Source of the DNA: an uncultured Bacilli bacterium
GTDB lineage: Bacteria > Bacillota_I > Bacilli_A > RF39 > UBA660
Direction: 5' to 3'
DNA length: 22,105 bases
Assembly: GCA_944358275.1 (NCBI GenBank)
Contig: CALVQZ010000013.1
Span: 1 to 22,105 of the forward strand
Below are positions 15,721 to 22,004 of the stretch, piece by piece (the first letter of the stretch is position 1; each line of letters begins with the position of its first letter). The notes beneath the pieces are model-generated. The model searched no databases, was not told the origin of the DNA, and worked only from the letters and a program-made list of their open reading frames with translations. Both the position numbers and the translations under genes were made by a program.

Positions 15721-16206
15721 ATGATTAACAAACAAAAATTATGGTTTTTAACTTTATTTAGTCTTATTCTTGTATTAAGTGTTTATTATATAACTATGCC
15801 TAGTGATTTACTAAAAACTAGTAGTGATAATGATACTTCATCTATTGTGGTAAATACGACTGAAGAAGATTCACTTTCTGTGCTTCAAATAATGAGTGAT
15901 GAAGAAAGATTACAACAAATGGAAGATTTAAAAATGATACTAAATAATGTGGATAGTACTTTAGAAGAAAAGAATAATGCTTATGAAAAGATGCAGTTAA
16001 TTAAAGAAACAAAAGGAAAAGAAAGCACTTTAAAAGAAAAGATAAAAAAAGAATATAATTTAGATTCATTTATAAAAATTGAAAATAATCAAATAAAAGT
16101 AGTTGTAGAAAGCAATGAACATAGTTATGAACTTGCTAATAACATAATTAGAAGTATACAAGAAGAATATGAAGAAAAGATGTATATTTCTGTTAAATTT
16201 CAATAG
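15721..16206 (+). CDS. spoIIIAH: Stage III sporulation protein AH (SpoIIIAH)
   Basis: Mother-cell membrane protein whose outer domain meets forespore SpoIIQ across the intermembrane space to form the feeding channel of the engulfed forespore. The start MINKQKLWFLTLFSLILVLSVYYITMP matches the characteristic SpoIIIAH beginning (K-K/Q-x-x-W-x-L-T plus one helix, about 8-27, with VYY). An acidic linker, a helical region (about 60-110) and a C-terminal YscJ/FliF-like ring-building domain (about 110-161: IKIENNQIKVVVES...) follow. At 161 residues it is shorter than the roughly 218 of Bacillus subtilis, mostly in the linker. The usual spoIIIAA-AG genes are not adjacent, so it is an isolated copy. 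GGAGGA precedes the ATG. Confidence 0.88.
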   Translation: MINKQKLWFLTLFSLILVLSVYYITMPSDLLKTSSDNDTSSIVVNTTEEDSLSVLQIMSDEERLQQMEDLKMILNNVDSTLEEKNNAYEKMQLIKETKGKESTLKEKIKKEYNLDSFIKIENNQIKVVVESNEHSYELANNIIRSIQEEYEEKMYISVKFQ

Positions 16207-16225
16207 TTAATTCTATTGTTTTTTT
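16201..16225 (+). terminator. Terminator after spoIIIAH
   Basis: CAATAG-ttaatt-CTATTG hairpin followed by eight T-rich bases, overlapping the stop codon. Confidence 0.7.
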
Positions 16226-16303
16226 GTCATTAAATTCCAAGTAATTATATTTTATTTTTGTAAATAATAATACTGTAGCCTATGAAAATAAAGGAGATGT
16301 ATT

Positions 16304-17299
16304 ATGTTTTTAAAAAAATTTAAAAATGCATTTCTATCTTTATTACTTATTATGTGTATATTACCATATAATATACTTGCATATTCAGATTATGTTATAG
16401 TATCAGGTAAAAATATAGGTATACAAGTTAAATCAGATGGAATAATGGTTGTTGGAATGTATAGTGTTAATGGAGTATCTCCTGGTAAAGATGCGAATAT
16501 CAATTTAGGTGATAGAATAATTAAAATTAACGATAATTATGTTAATGACATAGATGAAATGGTAAGTGCTATATCAAATTCAAACAATAAAGAAAAAGTA
16601 AAAATTACTTATATTAGAGGAAATAATACAAACGAAACTTATCTTAAACTAATTAAAGATAGTAACGATGTATATAAAACAGGTTTATATGTAAAAGATG
16701 AGATAAATGGTATAGGAACACTTACTTATATAGATCCTACTACTAAAATGTATGGTGCTTTAGGTCATGCTATAATTGATAAAAATACACTTACTAAAAT
16801 AGAAATTAAAGATGGTAAAATATATAAATCAAATGTAACTGGTATAACTAAAAGTCAAAAAGGAAATCCAGGTGAGAAGAATGCTGAATTTTATTCGAAT
16901 ATAGTTTATGGTACAGTAATTAAAAATACTGAAAGTGGAATATTTGGTAAGTATTATGATGAAATAAGTGATTCTAAGTTATATAAAGTTGCAGAAATAG
17001 ATGAAATTAAGCTTGGTAAAGCTAAAATTTTAACTGTGTTAGATGGTAATAATATAAAAGAATATGAGATAAATATTACTAGATTAAATGATGCAAATTC
17101 TAAAATAAAAAATATTTCATTTGATATTACTGATACTAATTTGATTGAAATAACAGGAGGAATAGTACAAGGAATGAGTGGTTCACCAATTATACAAGAT
17201 GAAAAAATAATAGGGGCAGTAACTCATGTTGTTGTAGATGATCCTACAAAAGGGTATGGTATATACATAACTAATATGTTAGAAGAGATGGAAAAATAA
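16304..17299 (+). CDS. spoIVB: SpoIVB-type serine peptidase (PDZ plus S55 domain)
   Basis: In spore formers SpoIVB is made in the forespore, secreted into the intermembrane space and cleaves SpoIVFA, triggering pro-sigma-K processing. This 331-residue protein has an N-terminal signal or anchor segment (about 7-26), a PDZ domain (about 38-110, with SPGKDANINLGDRIIKIND) and the S55 peptidase domain: LGHAIID with His155, and QGMSGSPIIQDEKIIGAVTHV with the probable nucleophile Ser292, read by analogy to GDSGG of chymotrypsin-like enzymes. It is shorter than the 426 residues of Bacillus subtilis. AAAGGAG precedes the ATG. It is separated from spoIIIAH by a terminator and probably has its own promoter, though none was convincing. 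Confidence 0.92.
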   Translation: MFLKKFKNAFLSLLLIMCILPYNILAYSDYVIVSGKNIGIQVKSDGIMVVGMYSVNGVSPGKDANINLGDRIIKINDNYVNDIDEMVSAISNSNNKEKVKITYIRGNNTNETYLKLIKDSNDVYKTGLYVKDEINGIGTLTYIDPTTKMYGALGHAIIDKNTLTKIEIKDGKIYKSNVTGITKSQKGNPGEKNAEFYSNIVYGTVIKNTESGIFGKYYDEISDSKLYKVAEIDEIKLGKAKILTVLDGNNIKEYEINITRLNDANSKIKNISFDITDTNLIEITGGIVQGMSGSPIIQDEKIIGAVTHVVVDDPTKGYGIYITNMLEEMEK

Positions 17300-17334
17300 A
17301 AAGGAATAATCCAAGAGGATTTTATTCCTTTTTT
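17298..17334. terminator. Bidirectional terminator between spoIVB and the permease gene
   Basis: AAAAAGGAATAATCC / GGATTTTATTCCTTTTT stem with a two-base bulge and AAGA loop; T runs on both strands. Confidence 0.8.
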
Positions 17335-18580
17335 AATTAGTAGATTTAATTTTAACAGGCCTTTTTGTAGTTTCATCTATGTATTTTAAATCTTCATATG
17401 CTTCAGAGTTAATAGGTAATTCTTTTTTTAATAAATATTTATCTATCATAATAGTTACAAAATGATATATTATTGCAAATAAAGGAACACCAAATATCAT
17501 ACCAACAAAGCCAAATAAATCTCCAAACACAATTATTGCAAACAATACCCAAAATCCAGATAAACCAGTCTTATCACCAACTATTTTAGGTTCTAATATA
17601 TTTCCTTCTATTTGTTGTAATATAATTATCAAAATAGTAAAGTAAATAGCACTTATTGGACTGTTCATTGCAATTATAATTACACATGGAATCCATCCGA
17701 TTATAGGGCCAAAGAAAGGAATAATGTTAGTAATTGCAATTATAAGACTAATAAGAAGTTTATGTGGTAATCCTAAAATAATCATACCAATATAACAAGC
17801 AACTCCAATAATACATGATGTAAGAAGTTTACCTTTAACAAATCCATTAAATATTTTATAACTATATCTACAAACTTGTAAAAATGAATTTCCACTATGA
17901 ACATTTAGTACTGTATATACAAATTTCTTTAATTGAGAAACAAATTTATTTTTGTTTGACAATATATAAATAGAAAACACAATACCAATTACAAAGTCAC
18001 TTACAAAAACATACATATCACTAAGTCCTGTAGTAAAACTATCCATAATCATCTTCATTTGAGGAAGAAGTGCATTACTAATCCATTCAAGAATAGATGA
18101 TGAAGACTCATTTACAGCAGAAAGAATTATCTCCTCTAAGGTAGGACTTACTTTTAATATATTTCTAAGCCATAATTCAATATTTTCAGTATTATAAGAC
18201 CATGTTTCGATGATCGATAAAATACTTGTAACAAGACTAGGAATTAGCATATATAGTATAATAAATAATATAAAGAACAATATTAGTAACGAAATAACAA
18301 TACTTAAAATCTTTGCCCATTTTTTCGCATCTTTTTCATTTTTCATCTTAGAAATAAACAAATCAGTTAACTTCCTATTAAAGAAATTAAATACTTGAGT
18401 TAATAAAAATGAAATTACTATACCATATAAAAGTGGTTTAAATATCTTCATAATTCTTCCTAAAACACCCAAAAAATCATTAAATCTTAAGAAAAAGAAA
18501 TAAAGTAATATACTAGCACCAATTACACAAAATGCTGATAAAGACCATTTAAAATACTTATTATTAAACTTTTCTTTCAT
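17333..18580 (-). CDS. AI-2E family transporter-like membrane protein
   Basis: A 415-residue integral membrane protein with the AI-2E/TqsA/YtvI layout (PF01594 type): two hydrophobic segments near the start (about 12-33 and 44-65), another (about 92-117), a large outer loop with LWLRNILKVSPTLEEI, a helix at about 190-208, and four closely spaced C-terminal segments with conserved IIPFFGPIIGWIP and GNILEPKIVGDKTGLSGFWVL. Substrates in this family are mostly unknown; despite the name few move autoinducer-2. One branch (YtvI) is linked to sporulation, and spoIVB and spoIIM flank this gene, but that is only suggestive. GGAGG lies just before the ATG and includes the stop of the small upstream gene, so the two are coupled. 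Confidence 0.9.
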   Translation of the reverse strand: MKEKFNNKYFKWSLSAFCVIGASILLYFFFLRFNDFLGVLGRIMKIFKPLLYGIVISFLLTQVFNFFNRKLTDLFISKMKNEKDAKKWAKILSIVISLLILFFILFIILYMLIPSLVTSILSIIETWSYNTENIELWLRNILKVSPTLEEIILSAVNESSSSILEWISNALLPQMKMIMDSFTTGLSDMYVFVSDFVIGIVFSIYILSNKNKFVSQLKKFVYTVLNVHSGNSFLQVCRYSYKIFNGFVKGKLLTSCIIGVACYIGMIILGLPHKLLISLIIAITNIIPFFGPIIGWIPCVIIIAMNSPISAIYFTILIIILQQIEGNILEPKIVGDKTGLSGFWVLFAIIVFGDLFGFVGMIFGVPLFAIIYHFVTIMIDKYLLKKELPINSEAYEDLKYIDETTKRPVKIKSTN

Positions 18581-18581
18581 A

Positions 18582-18689
18582 CTACCTCCATAATAGTGGA
18601 GTAATTATTGAAATAACTACACTACCTATCATAAGTATAAGAGCAAACCAAGCAAATATTTTTTTAATTAGTTTTTTAGATTTTTTCAT
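18582..18689 (-). CDS. 35-residue single-span membrane peptide
   Basis: A short gene with MKKSKKLIKKIFAWFALILM at its start, then a continuation of the hydrophobic helix and ITPLLWR at the end. It has a basic N-terminus and one membrane helix, similar in style to the DUF4044-type mini-proteins of Firmicutes. GAGGTG lies five bases before ATG 18689 (a second ATG at 18692 is too close to it). Its stop codon overlaps the ribosome site of the permease gene, which indicates translational coupling and supports it being a real gene. An extended -10 promoter lies just upstream. Function unknown. Confidence 0.7.
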   Translation of the reverse strand: MKKSKKLIKKIFAWFALILMIGSVVISIITPLLWR

Positions 18690-18706
18690 CATTTCACCTC
18701 AAAACA

Positions 18707-18715
18707 ATTATAGCA
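18707..18715 (-). promoter_or_regulatory. Extended -10 promoter of the membrane peptide-permease operon
   Basis: Minus strand TGCTATAAT, 17 bases before ATG 18689. The -35 region (TTTATG at 17 bases) is weak. Confidence 0.6.
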
Positions 18716-18803
18716 TGTATACAATTAAACATAAAGATTTAATAATAATTTTTTTAGTTTTTTTGTGCAATAAGTAGTCGAAAATTGAATACTATACACA
18801 AGT

Positions 18804-18830
18804 AATATTCAAAAATATAGTTCATATAAT
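18804..18830 (+). promoter_or_regulatory. Sigma-E-like promoter of spoIIM
   Basis: AATATT (18804-18809), 13-base spacer, CATATAAT (18823-18830), 16 bases before the ATG. The preceding bases (AGT) are the same as those before the -35 of spoIIIAH. TATAAT within the -10 could also be read by the housekeeping sigma factor. Confidence 0.45.
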
Positions 18831-18846
18831 TTGTTGAGGTGAACAT

Positions 18847-19455
18847 ATGAACAAAATTATAGATATTATATTTTATGACATAAAAAAAGATAAAAACATT
18901 TATTTTTCACTACTAATAGTACTATTATTATCACTTATATTTGGACTTTTTTTTATAACTATTCTAACTAGTGATGATAAAACTTTACTAACTACTCATA
19001 TAAATACATATTTTGATAGTATTAAAGCAAAAGAAATCACATTTAGTTTAAAAAATAACTTAACTAATAATTACATAGGAATTATAATATTATGGATTTT
19101 AGGCTTTTCAATAATTGGACTACCTTTAATAATTGCAATACTTTTTTATAAAGGTTTTAGTCTTACATTTACAATAACGAGTCTTATATATAATTTTAGA
19201 TTAGATGGTATATTTTTTAGTTTTGTTTATATATTTCCACATTTAATAATTAACTTACTTTTTTATTTTATAATGGCTTACTATTCATTTAAAATGTGTT
19301 TAAATTTAATATTTGTAATAAGTGGTAAGTCAAGATTTAATATGAAAATACTAAAAAAATATATATTTATATTACTTATTTCATTAGTATTTATACTACT
19401 TTCTACATTATATGAAACATATATACTTCCATACTTAATAAAAATCATTTACTAA
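18847..19455 (+). CDS. spoIIM: Stage II sporulation protein M (SpoIIM)
   Basis: Membrane component of the SpoIID-SpoIIM-SpoIIP complex, which remodels septal peptidoglycan to let the mother-cell membrane engulf the forespore. The 202-residue protein has five or so membrane segments and the family's best conserved block, WILGFSIIGLPLIIAILFYKG (about 78-98), followed by GIFFSFVYIFPHLIINLL and a C-terminal FILLISLVFILLSTLYETY helix ending LPYLI. Length is close to that of Bacillus subtilis SpoIIM. The outer loop after the first helix (about 42-70) carries the THINTYFDSIKA segment typical of the family. GAGGTG lies five bases before the ATG. SpoIID and SpoIIP genes are not in the window. Confidence 0.92.
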   Translation: MNKIIDIIFYDIKKDKNIYFSLLIVLLLSLIFGLFFITILTSDDKTLLTTHINTYFDSIKAKEITFSLKNNLTNNYIGIIILWILGFSIIGLPLIIAILFYKGFSLTFTITSLIYNFRLDGIFFSFVYIFPHLIINLLFYFIMAYYSFKMCLNLIFVISGKSRFNMKILKKYIFILLISLVFILLSTLYETYILPYLIKIIY

Positions 19456-19475
19456 TTTTTAAAATTATGTATAAT
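19448..19475 (+). promoter_or_regulatory. Promoter of mnmA
   Basis: TTTACT, 16-base spacer, TATAAT, ending 16 bases before ATG 19492 and starting at the spoIIM stop. Confidence 0.55.
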
Positions 19476-19491
19476 AAAATTGGTGATATTT

Positions 19492-20595
19492 ATGAAAGTT
19501 GTTATTGGTATGAGTGGGGGAGTTGATTCATCAGTTGCTGCATATCTTCTAAAGAAAGAAGGACATGAAGTAATCGGTTTATTTATGAGAAATTGGGATG
19601 CTTCTATAAATAATGATATAATGGGAAATCCTACATTAAACAATAATATATGTCCCCAAGAACAAGATTATAACGATGCAAAGGATGTATGTGATAAATT
19701 AAATATACCTTTATATAGAATAGATTTTGTAAAAGAATATTGGGACTATGTATTTACATATTTCCTTGATGAATTAAAAAAAGGTAGAACTCCAAATCCA
19801 GATATAATGTGTAATAAATATATAAAATTTGACTTATTTATAAAAGAAGCTAAAAGATTAGGAGCAGAAGCTATTGCAACAGGACACTATGCTAGAAAAG
19901 AAGGAAAATATTTGTTAAGAGGAATAGATGATAATAAAGACCAAACATACTTCTTATCACAACTTGACGAAAAGCAATTAGAAAATGTATTATTTCCTAT
20001 AGGAAATATAAATAAAGAAGAAGTTAGAAAAATTGCAAAAGAACTAAAACTATCTACTGCTTTAAAAAAAGATTCTACAGGTATATGCTTTATTGGGGAG
20101 AGAAACTTTAAAGAATTTTTAAAAAATTATTTGCCTAATACAAAAGGAGATATTATAAATATAGATACAAAAGAAAAAGTAGGGGAGCATATTGGACTTA
20201 TGTATTATACAATTGGGCAGAGAAGGGGACTAGATATTGGAGGTACTGAAGAAAAACTTTTTGTAGTTGGTAAAAATTTAAAAGATAATATACTTTATGT
20301 AGCAATGGGAGAAAATAATAAATATTTATACTCAGATAGTTGTATAGTAGAAGATGTTAATTTTAACTGTGAATTAAGACCAAAAGAATGTACAGCAAAA
20401 TTTAGATATAGACAAAAAGATAATGATGTAAGTATAAAATACTTAGATAACAATGAATTATTAGTAAGATATAAAGATGTAAAAGCGGTAACACCAGGAC
20501 AAGCATGTGTGTTTTATGTAGGTGAAAAGTGTATTGGTGGAGGAATAATAAAAGAAGTAAGAAAAGATGATAAAAAATTATGGTATTTATTATAA
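19492..20595 (+). CDS. mnmA: tRNA-specific 2-thiouridylase MnmA
   Basis: ATP-dependent enzyme that puts sulfur on C2 of the wobble uridine of tRNA-Lys, -Glu and -Gln. In 367 residues the pyrophosphatase loop GMSGGVDSSVA (6-16), the catalytic PDIMCNKYIKF with Cys107, and TGICFIGERNF with the second catalytic Cys199 are all present, as are TGHYAR, KDQTYFL and the central-domain YTIGQRRGL. The C-terminal barrel is complete, ending LWYLL. Start ATG 19492 follows GGTGAT; an in-frame TTG at 19480 lies in the ribosome site and is rejected. Single gene with its own promoter and terminator. Confidence 0.97.
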   Translation: MKVVIGMSGGVDSSVAAYLLKKEGHEVIGLFMRNWDASINNDIMGNPTLNNNICPQEQDYNDAKDVCDKLNIPLYRIDFVKEYWDYVFTYFLDELKKGRTPNPDIMCNKYIKFDLFIKEAKRLGAEAIATGHYARKEGKYLLRGIDDNKDQTYFLSQLDEKQLENVLFPIGNINKEEVRKIAKELKLSTALKKDSTGICFIGERNFKEFLKNYLPNTKGDIINIDTKEKVGEHIGLMYYTIGQRRGLDIGGTEEKLFVVGKNLKDNILYVAMGENNKYLYSDSCIVEDVNFNCELRPKECTAKFRYRQKDNDVSIKYLDNNELLVRYKDVKAVTPGQACVFYVGEKCIGGGIIKEVRKDDKKLWYLL

Positions 20596-20621
20596 AAAAT
20601 CAAGTTAATCTTGATTTTTTT
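20594..20621. terminator. Bidirectional terminator of mnmA and the ATPase gene
   Basis: AAAAAATCAAG-ttaat-CTTGATTTTTT, an 11-pair perfect stem with T runs on both strands. Confidence 0.85.
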
Positions 20622-21480
20622 AGCATTTAAACTCGTCTTCATGTTCTTTAAAAAAACTATAATATACTCTAATATTTTCTAATTCTGTCCATTTTTTACT
20701 AATCACAGGGTTTGAATCTAAATCATAAATTTTAGCTTCTAAAAGATTTAATAAAAATGGAGAATGAGTAGATATTATAAATTGACAATTATAAAATCTA
20801 GCAGAATCTTCTATAAACTTTTTAAGTTTTATTTGATTTTCAGCAGATAAACTATTTTCAGGTTCATCTAAAATATATATACTATCTTCTTTTATTTCTT
20901 TTTCCCAAAACATAAGTGCAGATTCACCATTTGATTGTTCAATTATATTATTATTTCCCAATCTATCTCTTACATATCTCGATAATGTTTTTGTTTTAGA
21001 ATCATATGCATCTTTTATTTGTTCATAACTATCATATGAATTAGAAGTACTATTAAATTTATTATTTAAAAATTCTCTACTTAAAGCTTCTTTTCTTCTA
21101 TTTACATTAGAATTTATTGATCTTATATCAAGAAGATAATCAAAAATATCATCACTTGTTATAGTTTTAATTTCAATAGGTTCTTCATATGACATTTCAT
21201 ATTCACATAAACTTGAATATATATAAAATAATGTTCCTTTATCAATTTTATTCTTTCTTATAGATTTAATTTTTTCTGAAATTATATTAAGTAATGTAGT
21301 TTTCCCACTACCATTCCCACCATAAAATATAGTTATTTTATCATATGTTATATTTTTAAATTGTTTTTGTGAAAATATGCCTAAAGGATAATAATTATTA
21401 TAAATATTCCTTTTATCTTTTCCTAAGACTTGCGCTTCACGATTTTCATCTAATAAAGTAAATTCTCTTAAATAAACGAT
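20620..21480 (-). CDS. SMC/ABC-type AAA ATPase with ATC start
   Basis: A 286-residue soluble ATPase of the stand-alone ABC/SMC-head type (COG3910-like). From the proposed start: YLREFTLLDE strand, Walker A GGNGSGKT (54-61 with Lys60), a helical insert (about 95-180) that is Ser/Asn/Asp-rich, a signature-like SNGES (183-187), Walker B IYILDEPENS (Asp205, Glu206) and the switch histidine ISTHSPF (His239). The only conventional start is an ATG at 21195, which would remove Walker A and leave a non-functional 191-residue piece. GAGGTG lies five bases before ATC 21480, and an in-frame TGA lies just upstream. Related proteins, as I recall them, begin M-x-YL-x-EF, which matches. Function unknown; such ATPases occur alone and in defence modules, but no partner gene is adjacent here. 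Confidence 0.85.
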   Translation of the reverse strand: MVYLREFTLLDENREAQVLGKDKRNIYNNYYPLGIFSQKQFKNITYDKITIFYGGNGSGKTTLLNIISEKIKSIRKNKIDKGTLFYIYSSLCEYEMSYEEPIEIKTITSDDIFDYLLDIRSINSNVNRRKEALSREFLNNKFNSTSNSYDSYEQIKDAYDSKTKTLSRYVRDRLGNNNIIEQSNGESALMFWEKEIKEDSIYILDEPENSLSAENQIKLKKFIEDSARFYNCQFIISTHSPFLLNLLEAKIYDLDSNPVISKKWTELENIRVYYSFFKEHEDEFKC

Positions 21481-21491
21481 AGTATCACCTC
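21478..21491 (-). promoter_or_regulatory. Ribosome site and ATC start codon of the ATPase gene
   Basis: Minus strand GAGGTG (21491-21486), five bases, ATC (21480-21478), then GTT TAT TTA. Same spacing as the GAGGTG-N5-ATG genes of this window and the GAGGTG-N5-ATT of the PBP gene. Confidence 0.6.
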
Positions 21492-21500
21492 ATTGTTCAT

Positions 21501-21509
21501 ATTATAGCA
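21501..21509 (-). promoter_or_regulatory. Extended -10 promoter of the ATPase gene
   Basis: Minus strand TGCTATAAT, identical to the elements before rpmG and the 35-residue membrane peptide. It would give a leader of about 15 bases, barely enough for the ribosome site. Confidence 0.6.
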
Positions 21510-21592
21510 CGCATTATTCTACATATAAATATTTAACTTATAATTTATTTGTAATGAATATATATTATATTAAATAATTAGCATAATATTTA

Positions 21593-21608
21593 GTATATAA
21601 AGAAGAAA
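21593..21608 (+). repeat. Direct repeat, copy 1
   Basis: GTATATAAAGAAGAAA, an exact 16-base match to 21715-21730, where the sequence forms the start of the predicted antitoxin RNA. The 21510-21685 stretch around it is very AT-rich and holds no gene I can support. Confidence 0.7.
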
Positions 21609-21685
21609 ATATAATAAAAATATAGTAATTGTTGTAAAAAAACAAGATTGAAAAAAGTTTTAAAATCTATAATAGACACTATCCC

Positions 21686-21714
21686 TTGTCAAAGTACAAT
21701 TTTTATGATATGAT
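21686..21714 (+). promoter_or_regulatory. Promoter of the antitoxin small RNA
   Basis: TTGTCA, 17-base spacer, TATGAT. Close to consensus, with no coding sequence downstream on this strand. Confidence 0.75.
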
Positions 21715-21730
21715 GTATATAAAGAAGAAA
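21715..21730 (+). repeat. Direct repeat, copy 2
   Basis: Second copy of GTATATAAAGAAGAAA (first at 21593-21608), lying at and just after the predicted transcription start of the small RNA. Confidence 0.7.
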
Positions 21731-21742
21731 TCTTCATATACT

Positions 21743-21776
21743 AAAAAAGGAGCACTTAATATCTTCGTGTTGAGTG
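21743..21776 (-). terminator. Probable terminator of the toxin message
   Basis: On the minus strand, stem CACTCAACA / TATTAAGTG (two G-U pairs) around a CGAAGA loop, then CTCC and a run of six T. It lies inside the antisense RNA. Confidence 0.5.
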
Positions 21777-21797
21777 TTGCCATATAGTTTTTTGTAA

Positions 21798-21832
21798 GCA
21801 CCTAAATCAAAGTTGAGTTAGGTGCATTTTTT
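21798..21832 (+). terminator. Terminator of the antitoxin RNA
   Basis: GCACCTAA / TTAGGTGC, an eight-pair perfect stem with a 12-base loop, then A and seven T. On the opposite strand it has no T run. Confidence 0.8.
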
Positions 21833-21921
21833 TATTTTAAAATTACAAAAAGTAATGTAATTTGTAAAAAGATGATAATGATTAAAGTAAAGACTAAAAA
21901 ATCTTTCTTACTCACAAACAT
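21832..21921 (-). CDS. Small hydrophobic type I toxin-like peptide
   Basis: A 29-residue peptide from ATG 21921 (MFVSKKDFLVFTLIIIIFLQ, then a further nine mostly hydrophobic residues ending in Lys), or 27 residues from GTG 21915, which has the better distance (eight bases) from AGGAGG. It is a short polar start followed by one membrane helix and a lysine tail, like the TxpA, BsrG and holin-like toxins that depolarise or disturb the cell membrane. Its ribosome site AGGAGGTG is unusually strong but buried in a hairpin, and a convergent small RNA begins at its stop codon; this context is what makes it more than a chance reading frame. The exact toxin family cannot be named without a search. Confidence 0.65.
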   Translation of the reverse strand: MFVSKKDFLVFTLIIIIFLQITLLFVILK

Positions 21922-21922
21922 C

Positions 21923-21946
21923 ACCTCCTATCTATAAATAAGAGGT
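21923..21946 (-). promoter_or_regulatory. Hairpin hiding the toxin ribosome site
   Basis: Minus strand ACCTCTTAT-ttatag-ATAGGAGGT: nine pairs (one G-U), a six-base loop, with the whole AGGAGGT Shine-Dalgarno in the 3' arm. Confidence 0.7.
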
Positions 21947-21975
21947 AGCACCCAACTATCAAATGTTCCAAAAGC

Positions 21976-22004
21976 ATTATGCCAAACATTTGTTCTTCAT
22001 ACAA
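21976..22004 (-). promoter_or_regulatory. Promoter of the toxin gene
   Basis: Minus strand TTGTAT, 17-base spacer, CATAAT with a TGg extension. The predicted message would start near 21969, giving a leader of about 48 bases and a total near 227 bases. Between 22005 and the window end I see only AT-rich sequence. Confidence 0.5.

Larger units (their letters stand above)
21721..21832 (+). ncRNA. Candidate type I antitoxin RNA (RatA/SR4-like)
   Basis: A noncoding RNA of about 112 bases bounded by a good promoter and a strong terminator. It contains a GAAG-aaat-CTTC hairpin (about 21724-21735), a stem CACTTAATA-tcttcg-TGTTGAGTG (21753-21776) and the terminator stem. It runs convergent to the small toxin gene and its 3' end reaches that gene's stop codon. 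On the minus strand the middle stem is followed by CTCC and six T, so the toxin message probably ends there, near 21743. The two RNAs would then overlap at their 3' ends by about 90 bases, as in txpA/RatA and bsrG/SR4. No expression evidence is available. Confidence 0.65.

Noticed and set aside
16241..16275. A sigma-G or sigma-E promoter before spoIVB
   Set aside because: ATATT and AATACT elements exist, but their spacing (17 bases) does not fit the sigma-E pattern and the sequence does not match sigma-G well.
18210..18398. 62-codon plus-strand frame inside the permease gene
   Set aside because: It is antisense to a convincing membrane-protein gene and has no supporting signals.
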